Shown here piece by piece: positions 6,824-14,747 of a stretch of DNA of 64,000 bases. Made by a program: the position numbers and the translations under genes. This stretch comes from Sulfobacillus acidophilus DSM 10332. GTDB taxonomy: Bacteria > Bacillota > Sulfobacillia > Sulfobacillales > Sulfobacillaceae. Under the pieces are notes generated by a model that saw nothing but the letters and a program-made list of their open reading frames with translations, ran no database searches and was not told the origin of the DNA. The stretch lies in NCBI GenBank assembly GCA_000237975.1, contig CP003179.1:3068270-3132269 (forward strand), read 5' to 3'. Numbering within the stretch: position 1 is the first letter of the stretch; each line of letters starts with the position of its first letter.

Positions 6824-7219
6824 ATGTCGTCAATTGAACCCATCGTAACCTCATCTCCCGGCAGACCCACCGCTCACCGGCGGCCTGCTCCGGCTCACGT
6901 TACCGCATCGCTCGATCAGACGCTTTGGGAACGGCTAGCGCTGGTCGAGTCCCATGTATTGGAGGATCCGGTCGATCGGCATTTGACTCAATATCTGGAT
7001 ACCGTCCGGGACATTTTAAACCAAGCCCTTAAACGTCATCAGGCCGAAACCGCCGTCTATTGGTCGCCTCGGGGACGGTTTCGCCAAATGGTGCGGGTCG
7101 TGCAGGTCAATCATCTTTTAGATGATCTCATCCAAGACATTCGCCTTCATCATCCGGCAACCGCCATCGCAGCCCGGCTTGACGCCATTCGAGGTCTATT
7201 GGTGGACTTATGGGCGTAG
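6824..7219 (+). CDS. YaaR/DUF327 family protein, flagellar-locus associated
   Basis: 131 residues. A Pro/Thr-rich tail of about 28 residues is followed by the DUF327 domain: helices around LTQYLDTVRDILNQALKRHQ, the RGRFRQMVRVVQVN segment and the terminal LDAIRGLLVDLW, a hallmark of the family. Function unproven, but members commonly sit in flagellar operons. The stop overlaps the start of flgN. GGAGG (6804-6808) lies 16 bp from this ATG and much nearer an out-of-frame ATG at 6816, so the start may be slightly misplaced or translation reinitiates. Confidence 0.72.
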   Translation: MSSIEPIVTSSPGRPTAHRRPAPAHVTASLDQTLWERLALVESHVLEDPVDRHLTQYLDTVRDILNQALKRHQAETAVYWSPRGRFRQMVRVVQVNHLLDDLIQDIRLHHPATAIAARLDAIRGLLVDLWA

Positions 7220-7545
7220 AGAGCTATTCCTCCATCCTAAGCGACGTCCAACACCTCTTGGCGTTAACGGAAGCCAAGATTGCGGCGGTTTCCAGCCGAC
7301 GCCCGCAAGAGTTAATGGGCCTACTCCAAGAAGAACTGGATCCGTTGGCACGCTTGAATAGCCGGAGTGTATTGCTCAGCCAACTAACCGAGGCGCAAAA
7401 GGCCGAGCTGCGACACTATTTAATGCGATGGGCCGACCGTGAACGATATTTGGCCGATCTGTTGGAACAGCATCTGGGCTATATCGATTTTATGAAACAG
7501 TTGTTGGGTATTCAGGATCGATTGGGACTGGACATCGGCATTTAG
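7210..7545 (+). CDS. flgN: FlgN-like flagellar export chaperone
   Basis: 111-residue, almost wholly helical protein with the FlgN pattern (long N-terminal helix LSDVQHLLALTEAKIAAVSSRRPQEL..., EELDPLARLNSR, amphipathic C-terminal helix). FlgN keeps the hook-filament junction proteins FlgK and FlgL export-competent in the cytoplasm, and both are encoded just downstream. Start overlaps the preceding gene by 10 bp, suggesting coupling. Sequence conservation is low in this family, so the call rests on fold pattern and position. Confidence 0.75.
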   Translation: MGVESYSSILSDVQHLLALTEAKIAAVSSRRPQELMGLLQEELDPLARLNSRSVLLSQLTEAQKAELRHYLMRWADRERYLADLLEQHLGYIDFMKQLLGIQDRLGLDIGI

Positions 7546-7563
7546 ATTTCAAGGAGGCATCTT

Positions 7564-8979
7564 ATGGCTTTTGATATTTTAAACATTGCATCCCGGGCGA
7601 TTGCAGCGCAGCAACTGGCGTTGGAAGTCACCGGCAACAATATGGCCAATGCCACCACCCCCGGCTATCACGTCGAGTCGGCGGTTTTAGCCGAGGCCAT
7701 GCCCTCACCGGATCCGACGGAACCGAACGCGTTGGTCGGGCAGGGAGTCGACGTCCTCACCGTGTCACGTGCCGCCAACGCCTTTTTAAGCCGAAGCGTC
7801 CGCACTCAACAAAGCATCCTAGGGTATGATCAAGCCAAATCCCAAGGACTTGGTGAGGTGCAAAATATTTTTCAAGAACCCGCTCCCCAGGGATTGGCCG
7901 AAACCATGAATGCCTTTTTCCAAAGTTGGCTAACCCTCTCGGAAAACCCCACAAGCGTCGCGGCCGAAGAAGGGGTTATCCAACAAGGCCAAAATCTCTC
8001 CACGGTTTTCAACCAAATGGCCAATACCCTCACCAGCCAGATCGCCAGCGTCAACCAAAATATTGGTAACCTGGTCACCCAAGTGAACCAATTAGCGACC
8101 CAAATCGCTCAAATCAATCAGCAAATCGTTACCGTCGGCTCTAGTCAGGAACCCCCCAACAATTTAATGGATCAACGGAGCGCACTAGTTGATCAACTGT
8201 CCAAACTGGTTAATATATCCTACGCCCCAGGACCGGACAATACCATGGACATCTACATCGGCACCCATCCGTTAGTGAGCGGCAACCAAGCCAGTACCCT
8301 TGTCACCACCGCCAACGCGCTAGGTTTCAATCAGCCTTCCTGGGCGGATAGCGGGGCGCCGGCGGCGATTACCTCCGGCACCTTAGGCGGAAATATGGCG
8401 TTATTGTATACCTCGTCCGGCTCCTCGGGATCGCCGCCGGGAAACGGATACCTGACGGGATATCTCCAAAGCCTCAATAACTTGGCGTCGGCCATTGTCA
8501 CGCAGGTAAACGCACAATTTAACGCCGGCTTCACCACCTCAGGAACGGCTCCCAGTCAGCCCTTTTTCGTCACGACCGGCACGACGGCTGCGACCATAGC
8601 GGTGACGCCCAATCTCCCCCCCAGCGATATCGCCGCAGCCTCCAGCCCAAATAGCCCCGGCGACGGGTCCAATGCCTCCGCGATCTTTAACCTGTCCCAA
8701 ACTGCCGAACCCATCGGGAGCTTGACCACGACCTATGGGCAATACTACACCACCTTGGTCGGACAAGTAGGGATGGATGGACAAAGTGCCGAGAATGCCG
8801 CAAATCAAGATCAAACGACCTTGACCTCCTTGTCCAATGCCCTGCAATCCGCAACCGGTGTCGATATCAACCAACAATCCGTGCAAATGATTCAGGAGCA
8901 ACAAAGCTACATGGCGGCCGCTAAACTGGTCCAAACCCAGCAATCGATCATCCAAAGCTTATTAGCGGCAGTAAGCTAA
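7564..8979 (+). CDS. flgK: Flagellar hook-associated protein 1
   Basis: 471 residues, normal for FlgK, the first hook-filament junction protein. The N-terminal rod/hook motif (LNIASRAIAAQQLALEVTGNN-MANATTPGY) and C-terminal helical D0 region (QEQQSYMAAAKLVQTQQSIIQSLL) are intact; the middle is Gln/Asn/Thr-rich with a coiled stretch at residues 160-185. Exported through the flagellar type III apparatus with FlgN as chaperone, hence no signal peptide. AAGGAGG lies about 7 bp before the ATG. Followed by flgL. Confidence 0.95.
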   Translation: MAFDILNIASRAIAAQQLALEVTGNNMANATTPGYHVESAVLAEAMPSPDPTEPNALVGQGVDVLTVSRAANAFLSRSVRTQQSILGYDQAKSQGLGEVQNIFQEPAPQGLAETMNAFFQSWLTLSENPTSVAAEEGVIQQGQNLSTVFNQMANTLTSQIASVNQNIGNLVTQVNQLATQIAQINQQIVTVGSSQEPPNNLMDQRSALVDQLSKLVNISYAPGPDNTMDIYIGTHPLVSGNQASTLVTTANALGFNQPSWADSGAPAAITSGTLGGNMALLYTSSGSSGSPPGNGYLTGYLQSLNNLASAIVTQVNAQFNAGFTTSGTAPSQPFFVTTGTTAATIAVTPNLPPSDIAAASSPNSPGDGSNASAIFNLSQTAEPIGSLTTTYGQYYTTLVGQVGMDGQSAENAANQDQTTLTSLSNALQSATGVDINQQSVQMIQEQQSYMAAAKLVQTQQSIIQSLLAAVS

Positions 8980-9099
8980 GGAAGATATGAACGGTTCAAC
9001 GATCGCTATCAGGGGAAAACGCTCACATTCGAAGCCGGGAAAAAAACGGGTCCGGATATTCGAACCGGTTGAGACATGTTCAGAAAGGCAGGTTTCACG

Positions 9100-10011
9100 A
9101 TGCAAATTACGCCCTTGATTTTAGCCAACAATCTATTGCAAAACGTACAGACTCAGGAGAACCGAATTAGCCAACTCCAATCGGAAGCCACCACCGGTCA
9201 AGTCTTTCAAGTCCCTTCGGATAATCCTGTCGCCGCCGAAAACACCCTGTCGTTAAACGATGCGCTATCCTCGGTCAACGCCTACCAAACCTCCGCCAAC
9301 CAAGCCGCCGGATGGTTGAATCAAACCAGTGGAGCGTTGTCGAGTGCGATCTCCCTATTTCAGTCGGTGATTTCGACCGCCACCCAAGCGGCCAACGGCA
9401 CCCTCAATAGTGCGGATTTAAATGCCATCGCGGAAGCGGTGGCGCAAGACCAAAAAACCTACGCTCAAATTTTGAACAGCCAATATAACGGAGAATACCT
9501 GTTTGGCGGATATCAGGGCGCCGGCGCCCCGCTTACGGTCAATCCGTCAACCGGACTCGCCTCCTGGCCGGCCGAATCGACACAGCTCATGCGATTTGCC
9601 CTGGGGAACAGTTCCACCGTCACGGTGAATTTAACCGGGTTTGAGAACGTCGGTCAACCCACGGGCACCAACTATTTTCAACAAAGCTATAATGACCTGA
9701 CCCAGTTGGTGAACGATCTCAAGACCAATCCGTCTAATTTGGCGAATGACTTAGGCGCCTTAAACAACGATCTGGCATATCTCACGTCAGCCCAATCTTT
9801 AGTCGGTGGTCGGCTGAACCGAGTGCAAGACATCCAAACCCAATTGCACTCGGTGGCCTACAATTTACAAGAAGGCGTGGCCCAAACCGGTGGCGCCGAT
9901 ATCGCCTCGGTAACCGTCGAGCTGGCCCAAGCCCAGCAAGCTTATCAAGCCGCACTGCAAAGCGGTTCGCAGATATTGCCGATGTCGCTATTGAGTTTCA
10001 TTAATCCATAA
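9100..10011 (+). CDS. flgL: Flagellar hook-associated protein 3
   Basis: 303 residues. Second junction protein between hook and filament, a flagellin relative. N-terminal MQITPLILANNLLQNVQTQENRISQLQ and VPSDNPVAAENTLSLND match the flagellin-like D0/D1 helix; the C-terminal helix (VTVELAQAQQAYQAALQSGSQIL) is present. ATG 9100 chosen because AAAGGCAGG precedes it; an in-frame ATG at 9076 adds eight unrelated residues. About 120 bp separates it from flgK. Confidence 0.94.
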   Translation: MQITPLILANNLLQNVQTQENRISQLQSEATTGQVFQVPSDNPVAAENTLSLNDALSSVNAYQTSANQAAGWLNQTSGALSSAISLFQSVISTATQAANGTLNSADLNAIAEAVAQDQKTYAQILNSQYNGEYLFGGYQGAGAPLTVNPSTGLASWPAESTQLMRFALGNSSTVTVNLTGFENVGQPTGTNYFQQSYNDLTQLVNDLKTNPSNLANDLGALNNDLAYLTSAQSLVGGRLNRVQDIQTQLHSVAYNLQEGVAQTGGADIASVTVELAQAQQAYQAALQSGSQILPMSLLSFINP

Positions 10012-10024
10012 GGGTAGGATATAC

Positions 10025-10465
10025 ATGACAACGATTGATACCCGATTCCATGGTCCCATCACTATCAGCGATCAGGATATCATTACGCTCGATTGGGAGA
10101 TCCTGGGATTCCCCCGTGAACGTCGTTATATTCTCTTGCCCCATCGGGCCGACAGTCCTTTTCTGTATCTGCAATCGGTCGATCGGCCCGACCTGGCTTT
10201 CATTTGTATTGATCCTCTGGTACGAGTTCGTGATTATCACATCCCGTCCGAGGACATTCCCCGCGATCTCGGACCGACCGAGGAGTGGGCGGTGTTATGC
10301 CTATGTACTATCCAGGATGCCCAGCATGGTACAATCAATTTACGTAGTCCCTTGGTCATTAACCGGGTTTCCCGCCGAGGGGGACAATTCGTCTTGTCCG
10401 TCCCGTATCCGATTCACTATCCTTTATTCTCGGAGGAGCCGAGCCATGCTGGTTCTCGCCCGTAA
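10025..10465 (+). CDS. fliW: Flagellar assembly factor FliW
   Basis: 146 residues with the FliW core: FHGPITISDQDIITLDWEILGFP near the N-terminus, then LYLQSVDRPDLAFICIDP and the conserved TINLRSPLVIN segment. FliW binds CsrA and flagellin alternately, so CsrA is freed to repress hag mRNA when flagellin builds up. Its 3' end overlaps csrA by 20 bp, the usual coupled arrangement in Firmicutes. Confidence 0.93.
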   Translation: MTTIDTRFHGPITISDQDIITLDWEILGFPRERRYILLPHRADSPFLYLQSVDRPDLAFICIDPLVRVRDYHIPSEDIPRDLGPTEEWAVLCLCTIQDAQHGTINLRSPLVINRVSRRGGQFVLSVPYPIHYPLFSEEPSHAGSRP

Positions 10466-10709
10466 AGTTAACGAAGCCGTTTTATTGATGGATGGTACCG
10501 TTCGCATTGTCGTACTCGGGGTACAGGGCGATCAAGTGAAGCTCGGGATTGAAGCCCCGCGCTCCATCGCCATCATGCGCGAAGAAATTTTTGAGGCGCA
10601 GAGTGAAAATCAACGAGCCGCCCAGTCCGTTTTACCGGAGGGGTTGGGTGAGATTAGCGAGATTCCGCCCAGCCCTCAATCTCTTCCCCCGAAACCAAAA
10701 TCTCCGTAA
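10446..10709 (+). CDS. csrA: Carbon storage regulator CsrA
   Basis: 87 residues starting at ATG 10446 (MLVLARKVNEAVLL), preceded by CGGAGGAGC about 6 bp upstream. The full RNA-binding fold is present: strands 1-5 with GTVRIVVLGVQGDQVKLGIEAP and RSIAIMREE. The dimer binds GGA motifs near ribosome sites to block translation. The C-terminal 25 residues are Pro/Ser/Lys-rich and longer than usual (CsrA is commonly 60-75). That tail is encoded where the gene runs 56 bp into the convergent fliN. Confidence 0.93.
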   Translation: MLVLARKVNEAVLLMDGTVRIVVLGVQGDQVKLGIEAPRSIAIMREEIFEAQSENQRAAQSVLPEGLGEISEIPPSPQSLPPKPKSP

Positions 10710-11079
10710 TCCTGACTCCAAACTGATCGCCCACAATCACCACTTCCCCGTGGGCCACCAGCCGCCCGTTCAACATGATATCAACCGGCTCGCCATAGAC
10801 CCGATCCAGTTCGACGACGGATCCGGGGCCTATTTCTAAGGCGTCTTTGACGGTAACCGCCGTGCTACCCAAGACGACTTCGACCGTCATGGGCACATCC
10901 CATAAAAATTCGACCGGCTCGGTGTGGGTCGCCGGGTCACCGGATACCTCCAGTTCTGCAAACTCGACTTTTTTTACGTCCACTTCCGCTGAGGCCTCAG
11001 CCTCCGCTTCAGCTTCCGTACCGCCTCCCACTAATGCTTGAATTTCTTCGGCCGTCAGCCGCGATGCCTTTTTCGGCAT
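10654..11079 (-). CDS. fliN: Flagellar switch protein FliN (FliY-like N-terminus)
   Basis: 141 residues. C-terminal SpoA domain (about residues 60-135): WDVPMTVEVVLGSTAVTVKDAL, LDRVYGEPVDIMLNGRLVAHGEVV and FGVRITEI. It forms the lower C-ring with FliM and FliG. The N-terminus carries LTAEEIQALVGGG (residues 8-20), resembling the LSQDEIDALL CheY-P docking peptide, then an acidic Ala/Glu linker. The CheC-like phosphatase domain of Bacillus FliY is absent. AGGAGGC precedes the ATG. The 3' end overlaps convergent csrA by 56 bp. Confidence 0.9.
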   Translation of the reverse strand: MPKKASRLTAEEIQALVGGGTEAEAEAEASAEVDVKKVEFAELEVSGDPATHTEPVEFLWDVPMTVEVVLGSTAVTVKDALEIGPGSVVELDRVYGEPVDIMLNGRLVAHGEVVIVGDQFGVRITEILVSGEEIEGWAESR

Positions 11080-11107
11080 GATAGATGCCTCCTATTCTCA
11101 GATGTCC

Positions 11108-12070
11108 CTAGGGAGTCGAGGAATGGGCCCCCTCCGCCCGCCCGATGACCCGAACGGCCAGTCGGTTGCCTACGCGCCCAGGTAGGACTTGAAACTTGTT
11201 CCGGTTGGACATGCGCATAATGAGCGGCTGGTCAAACCGGTTTTTTAACACGATGGCGTCGCCCACTTTGAGGTGGCTAAATTCCCCTAGCGTGATTTCC
11301 GTCCGGCCTAAAATGACGGCCGCTTCAACCGGCAATCGCTCGACATGCCGCCGCATTTCTTCCGGCTTTGCCTCCACCAGCGTTTGCAATCCGTCTCGCG
11401 CTTGAATATAGCGTACCGCCGCGTCCGCTAACGGGTGGATATGGACATACGGCCAGGCCAACGTCATCCAACCTTTTTGGCCATCCAAAATGACCGTCTG
11501 TCGTTGAACGAGAATGAGGTCGCCTTCCCCGGCAATTTGTGTAAACGCCGGGCTATGCTCGAGTACCGTGACTTTCGGTTCCAGGGTAATCACCGGCTCA
11601 AAACTTTCCCGATAAAACACCAACATCCGTTCCAAAATCCGCCGGAAAATAATCTGCTCAATCTCGGTCAATTGCCGGGATTGATAGGTCGTCTGGCCAG
11701 GTCCGCCCAAGGCTCGATCGATCATGCCGAGGGCAATGGTCGGTGCACACTCGATAATGGCGTGGCCCGGGGCCGGCGGTTCGGAAAACACCGCTAAAAC
11801 GGTCGGCGGTTTAAGACCCTCCAACAATAATTCATAGTCGATTTGTTCTAAGGGACCCGCTTGAATTTGCACCGGGGTGCGTAAATAAGTGGACAAAAAG
11901 GACGCCACCGCCCGCCAAAATCCGGCGAGGATACTGGTCAGGGCATCTATTTCGCCGCGGTTGAGTTGGCGTGATCGCTTAAAGTCATAGGGCCGAATAC
12001 CCGGCGTGGATTCTCGTACGACACCCATGCGGAGGATTCCCCCCTTTCGCTTGATGACAATATTCGCCAA
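11108..12070 (-). CDS. fliM: Flagellar motor switch protein FliM
   Basis: 320 residues from a TTG at 12070 with AAAGGAG about 11 bp upstream; a TGA three codons before blocks extension. YDFKR (residues 28-32) begins the CheC-like middle domain, with QTTYQSRQLTEIEQIIFRRIL typical, and the C-terminal SpoA domain includes GRTEITLGEFSHLKVGDAIVL. The usual N-terminal CheY-P docking peptide (LSQDEIDALL) is missing: only 27 unrelated basic residues precede YDFKR. Sits between fliL and fliN on the minus strand. Confidence 0.92.
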   Translation of the reverse strand: MANIVIKRKGGILRMGVVRESTPGIRPYDFKRSRQLNRGEIDALTSILAGFWRAVASFLSTYLRTPVQIQAGPLEQIDYELLLEGLKPPTVLAVFSEPPAPGHAIIECAPTIALGMIDRALGGPGQTTYQSRQLTEIEQIIFRRILERMLVFYRESFEPVITLEPKVTVLEHSPAFTQIAGEGDLILVQRQTVILDGQKGWMTLAWPYVHIHPLADAAVRYIQARDGLQTLVEAKPEEMRRHVERLPVEAAVILGRTEITLGEFSHLKVGDAIVLKNRFDQPLIMRMSNRNKFQVLPGRVGNRLAVRVIGRAEGAHSSTP

Positions 12071-12103
12071 AAGACGTCAAACTCCTTTTGTCTCGTCCCT
12101 CGG

Positions 12104-12589
12104 CTATTGCGTTAAAAAGCTGGGAAAGTAAATATTTCCTATCGTTCCGGGTCCAAAAATAGATTGCAGCACGGTGGACACCTCCGCCTTAAAAACGGTC
12201 ATGCCCCCGGAACTGGTGAGCTGTTGATAGGTGGTCGAACGTGCGAGGGCAATCAAGGCGTTCCGAATCCGCGCATCCAACTCGGGAGAGCCGGTACCGC
12301 CGTTGCCGCTGCCGCCGCTACTGGACGCAGTGCCGCCGGCCCCCGTCAAGGCTTGGGGCATCACTTGAAATTCCACGTCAAAATTCACGTAATGCACATT
12401 TCCGGATAAGTTGCTTTCAATCCCGGTTTCCGTGACCGATACCGCTTGTGACGGATTGTACGGCAACGCCTCGACCACCGGGGCCGGTTGATGACTTAAC
12501 AACGACGGGTCTAAAAAGATAATGCCGGCCGCTCCGCCGGCCACCCCTAAGACAAACACGATCAGGTATACCAAAACCTTTTTCACCAA
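12104..12589 (-). CDS. fliL: Flagellar basal body-associated protein FliL
   Basis: 161 residues. One N-terminal membrane helix (VLVYLIVFVLGVAGGAAGIIF), then an extracytoplasmic domain with NVHYVNFDVEFQVMP and the C-terminal GNIYFPSFLTQ pattern of FliL (usually ending in a similar aromatic strand). An inserted Gly/Ser/Thr-rich loop (about residues 82-102) is unusual. FliL rings the stator units and supports torque. First gene of the fliL-fliM-fliN trio, divergent from the transglycosylase gene. Confidence 0.85.
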   Translation of the reverse strand: MVKKVLVYLIVFVLGVAGGAAGIIFLDPSLLSHQPAPVVEALPYNPSQAVSVTETGIESNLSGNVHYVNFDVEFQVMPQALTGAGGTASSSGGSGNGGTGSPELDARIRNALIALARSTTYQQLTSSGGMTVFKAEVSTVLQSIFGPGTIGNIYFPSFLTQ

Positions 12590-12680
12590 GGTCGCCCTTT
12601 CTGTGGCCTTATAAAAAACGCTTAATTTTCGCCATCCGCCCGTCTAGCGACTACACTTACAGATTAGGAGGGTATGACGC

Positions 12681-13217
12681 GTGAATGATGCATTGCTATG
12701 GGCTTTAAACACCCTGTTGCAAGACCTTTTGACTCCATTGATGGCCAACTCCGCCGAAACAACCGGTACCCCGTTTTCGGACTGGTTGACCAATGCCACG
12801 CCCCCATCGTCGGCAACCTCCAGCTCCCCGTCCACCGTTTCCGCGGCCATTAACGCCGCTGCCGCTGCGACGGGTTTGGCCCCCGAACTCCTGCGGGCCG
12901 TGGCCCAAACCGAGTCGGATTTCAATCCCGAGGCCGTTAGTTCCGCCGGCGCCGTCGGCGTTATGCAACTCATGCCGGGCACCGCCGCCGGTTTGGGCGT
13001 TAACCCCTATAACGTGAGCCAAAACGTCCTGGGCGGCGCGGAATATTTGAAGCAACTGTTGGCGGATTTTCATCAAAATCTGCCGTTAGCCCTGGCCGCG
13101 TACAACGCCGGACCGGGAGCAGTCACCCAATATCACGGGATTCCGCCGTATGCCCAAACCCAGGCCTATGTGCAAAAAGTCTTGTCGGTGTATCAAAATA
13201 GCTCCACCGATGCCTAA
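12681..13217 (+). CDS. Lytic transglycosylase (SLT domain), probable flagellar rod peptidoglycan hydrolase
   Basis: 178 residues from GTG 12681 with AGGAGGG upstream. A 50-residue Ser/Thr/Pro-rich front precedes a complete goose-type SLT fold: AVAQTESDFNPEAVSS (catalytic Glu about residue 78), GAVGVMQLMPGTA and LALAAYNAGPGAV. It cleaves the MurNAc-GlcNAc bond. There is no signal peptide or lipobox. Placed antiparallel between fliL and flgG, it probably leaves through the flagellar export gate to open the wall for the rod, as FlgJ does in proteobacteria. Its 3' end overlaps flgG by 4 bp. Confidence 0.85.
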   Translation: MNDALLWALNTLLQDLLTPLMANSAETTGTPFSDWLTNATPPSSATSSSPSTVSAAINAAAAATGLAPELLRAVAQTESDFNPEAVSSAGAVGVMQLMPGTAAGLGVNPYNVSQNVLGGAEYLKQLLADFHQNLPLALAAYNAGPGAVTQYHGIPPYAQTQAYVQKVLSVYQNSSTDA

Positions 13218-13984
13218 ACCTGCAAGTTGGTCGTCGCTTGGTTCACGGTTTGGTCTACGGCGATCACCTTGGCGTTCATCGCGTAGACGGTCTCGGCCTG
13301 TACCAGATTGACCAGGTTTTGCGCTAAATCCGTTCCGCTTTGATTAACCGCTGACGGCACCAAGGTCCCGAGCCCATTTTGCCCCGGGGCCCCCACCACC
13401 GGTGTCCCGGTATTGACGGAAAGGCCATAGAGATTGTTTCCGAGAGCCACCAACCCGGTCGGATTCGGAATATCGGCTAATTGAATGCGTCCCACGACTT
13501 GGGGTCCCTGGGCACCGGCGACGGTAACCACCCCGTCGCCCGAGATACTAAAGGGTTCCCCCTGGGGGATCACAACCGGGGGGTACAATTTCGCTCCGCT
13601 TGGCAGAACCAGTTCACCGCCGGCGTCCAGGGTAAAATTCCCGGCTCGGGTGTAGGCAATGCCGGAGGGCGTACTCACCATAAAAAACCCGGCCCCTTGA
13701 ACCGCCACATTGCTGGCGATTTGCGTCGGTTGCACGCCCTGTCCAAAAGAAGGCGTATCCGAAGCCAATAACGCCCCCTCATTTAAACTGAGGGGAGCCG
13801 CCAGCACTTGATTCGCCAGCGATACGCCGGGCGGCCTTTCGGCGACCGGCGCGGTGCCGGCAATCGTGGTCACCCGGCTCGCATACCCGGGGGTATCGGC
13901 GTTGGCAATGTTGGCCGCTACCGCACCTAACACCTGGCTTTCAGTCGTCAATCCGGTGGTACTAATGCCTAACACATTGAACAT
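13214..13984 (-). CDS. Flagellar rod/hook-basal body protein, FlgG-like
   Basis: 256 residues. N-terminal rod motif (GISTTGLTTESQVLGAVAANIANADTPGY divided here: AANIANADTPGY), a middle YTRAGNFTLDAGGELV with the VQGAGFFMV strand shared by FlgE/F/G, and the C-terminal helix AETVYAMNAKVIAVDQTVNQATTNL. Distal-rod type. In Bacillus the equivalents at a separate site are FlhO/FlhP. Transcribed after the FlgF-like gene 30 bp upstream and reading toward the convergent transglycosylase. Confidence 0.85.
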   Translation of the reverse strand: MFNVLGISTTGLTTESQVLGAVAANIANADTPGYASRVTTIAGTAPVAERPPGVSLANQVLAAPLSLNEGALLASDTPSFGQGVQPTQIASNVAVQGAGFFMVSTPSGIAYTRAGNFTLDAGGELVLPSGAKLYPPVVIPQGEPFSISGDGVVTVAGAQGPQVVGRIQLADIPNPTGLVALGNNLYGLSVNTGTPVVGAPGQNGLGTLVPSAVNQSGTDLAQNLVNLVQAETVYAMNAKVIAVDQTVNQATTNLQV

Positions 13985-14014
13985 GCGAACTCTCCTTTCA
14001 ACCGACGTCCTCGA

Positions 14015-14734
14015 CTAACCCACCACACCCAGCGTCGCGGCGGCCTTCAATCGATTACTCTCCTCATTGACCATTTGTGCCAGGGATTGATACCGGGTCT
14101 GGGCTTCAATGAGTTGCGCGGCAGCGGTCCCCAAGTCGACGTTGGAGGTGTTTAACGCCCCTTGTTCCACGCTGCCTGTAAAGGGACTCGGCGTCCCGCG
14201 ATAGAGGTTATTGCCCAGACTGGTCATACCGGTTGGCTGAAGTCCCGTAAGCGCCAATGTTGCCACGACCTGGTTGTTCTGGGAAATCACGCCCGTCGGA
14301 CTGACGGTAAAGGGGCCGGGGGCCAAGGTAATCGGTTGCCCGTTGTCGGCCAATACCCAATCGCCGGCCGCCGTCACCAAATGCCCCTGAGCATCTAGGG
14401 AGAAGTGCCCGTCACGGGTATAGGAAATGCCCGCCGGGGTTTTGACCTGAAAAAACCCCGGGCCTAAAATGGCCAAATCGGTCGGTTGATTGGTCTGATT
14501 CACGCCGCTGGCCGCCGGATTCAGCCCCGACGTCAATGCGACGCCGTCGCTACTGCTGCCGACCACTCCCGGAGATACTCCCTGCCGTGTCACCGTCCCT
14601 TGCGGAAATGCGATGAACGTGCCGGTTTGGGCCAGATATCCGGGGGAATTGGCATTGGCCAAATTACCGGCCACGAGCGCCAATTGCTGATTTTGGGCAA
14701 TCATCCCCGCAGCCGCCGTATAGAGCGCATCCAT
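14015..14734 (-). CDS. Flagellar rod/hook-basal body protein, FlgF/FlhO-like
   Basis: 239 residues with MDALYTAAAGMIAQNQQLALVAGNLANANSPGY at the N-terminus (only LANANSPGY strictly diagnostic), GPGFFQVKTPAGISYTRDG and the C-terminal AAQLIEAQTRYQSLAQMVNEESN helix. Paralogue of the next gene. The pair makes rod segments (FlgF/FlgG roles cannot be separated with certainty). GGAGGCGAC precedes the ATG. Follows flhG closely, so belongs to the export-gene operon. Confidence 0.84.
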   Translation of the reverse strand: MDALYTAAAGMIAQNQQLALVAGNLANANSPGYLAQTGTFIAFPQGTVTRQGVSPGVVGSSSDGVALTSGLNPAASGVNQTNQPTDLAILGPGFFQVKTPAGISYTRDGHFSLDAQGHLVTAAGDWVLADNGQPITLAPGPFTVSPTGVISQNNQVVATLALTGLQPTGMTSLGNNLYRGTPSPFTGSVEQGALNTSNVDLGTAAAQLIEAQTRYQSLAQMVNEESNRLKAAATLGVVG

Positions 14735-14747
14735 AACGTGTCGCCTC

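Noticed and set aside
8987-9118. Small basic frame between flgK and flgL (ATG 8987 after GGAAG)
   Set aside because: About 43 codons running into flgL out of frame; no family likeness, so not called.
10035-10445. Long N-terminal extension in frame with csrA
   Set aside because: It is the +1 frame of fliW; csrA has its own ribosome site and ATG at 10446.
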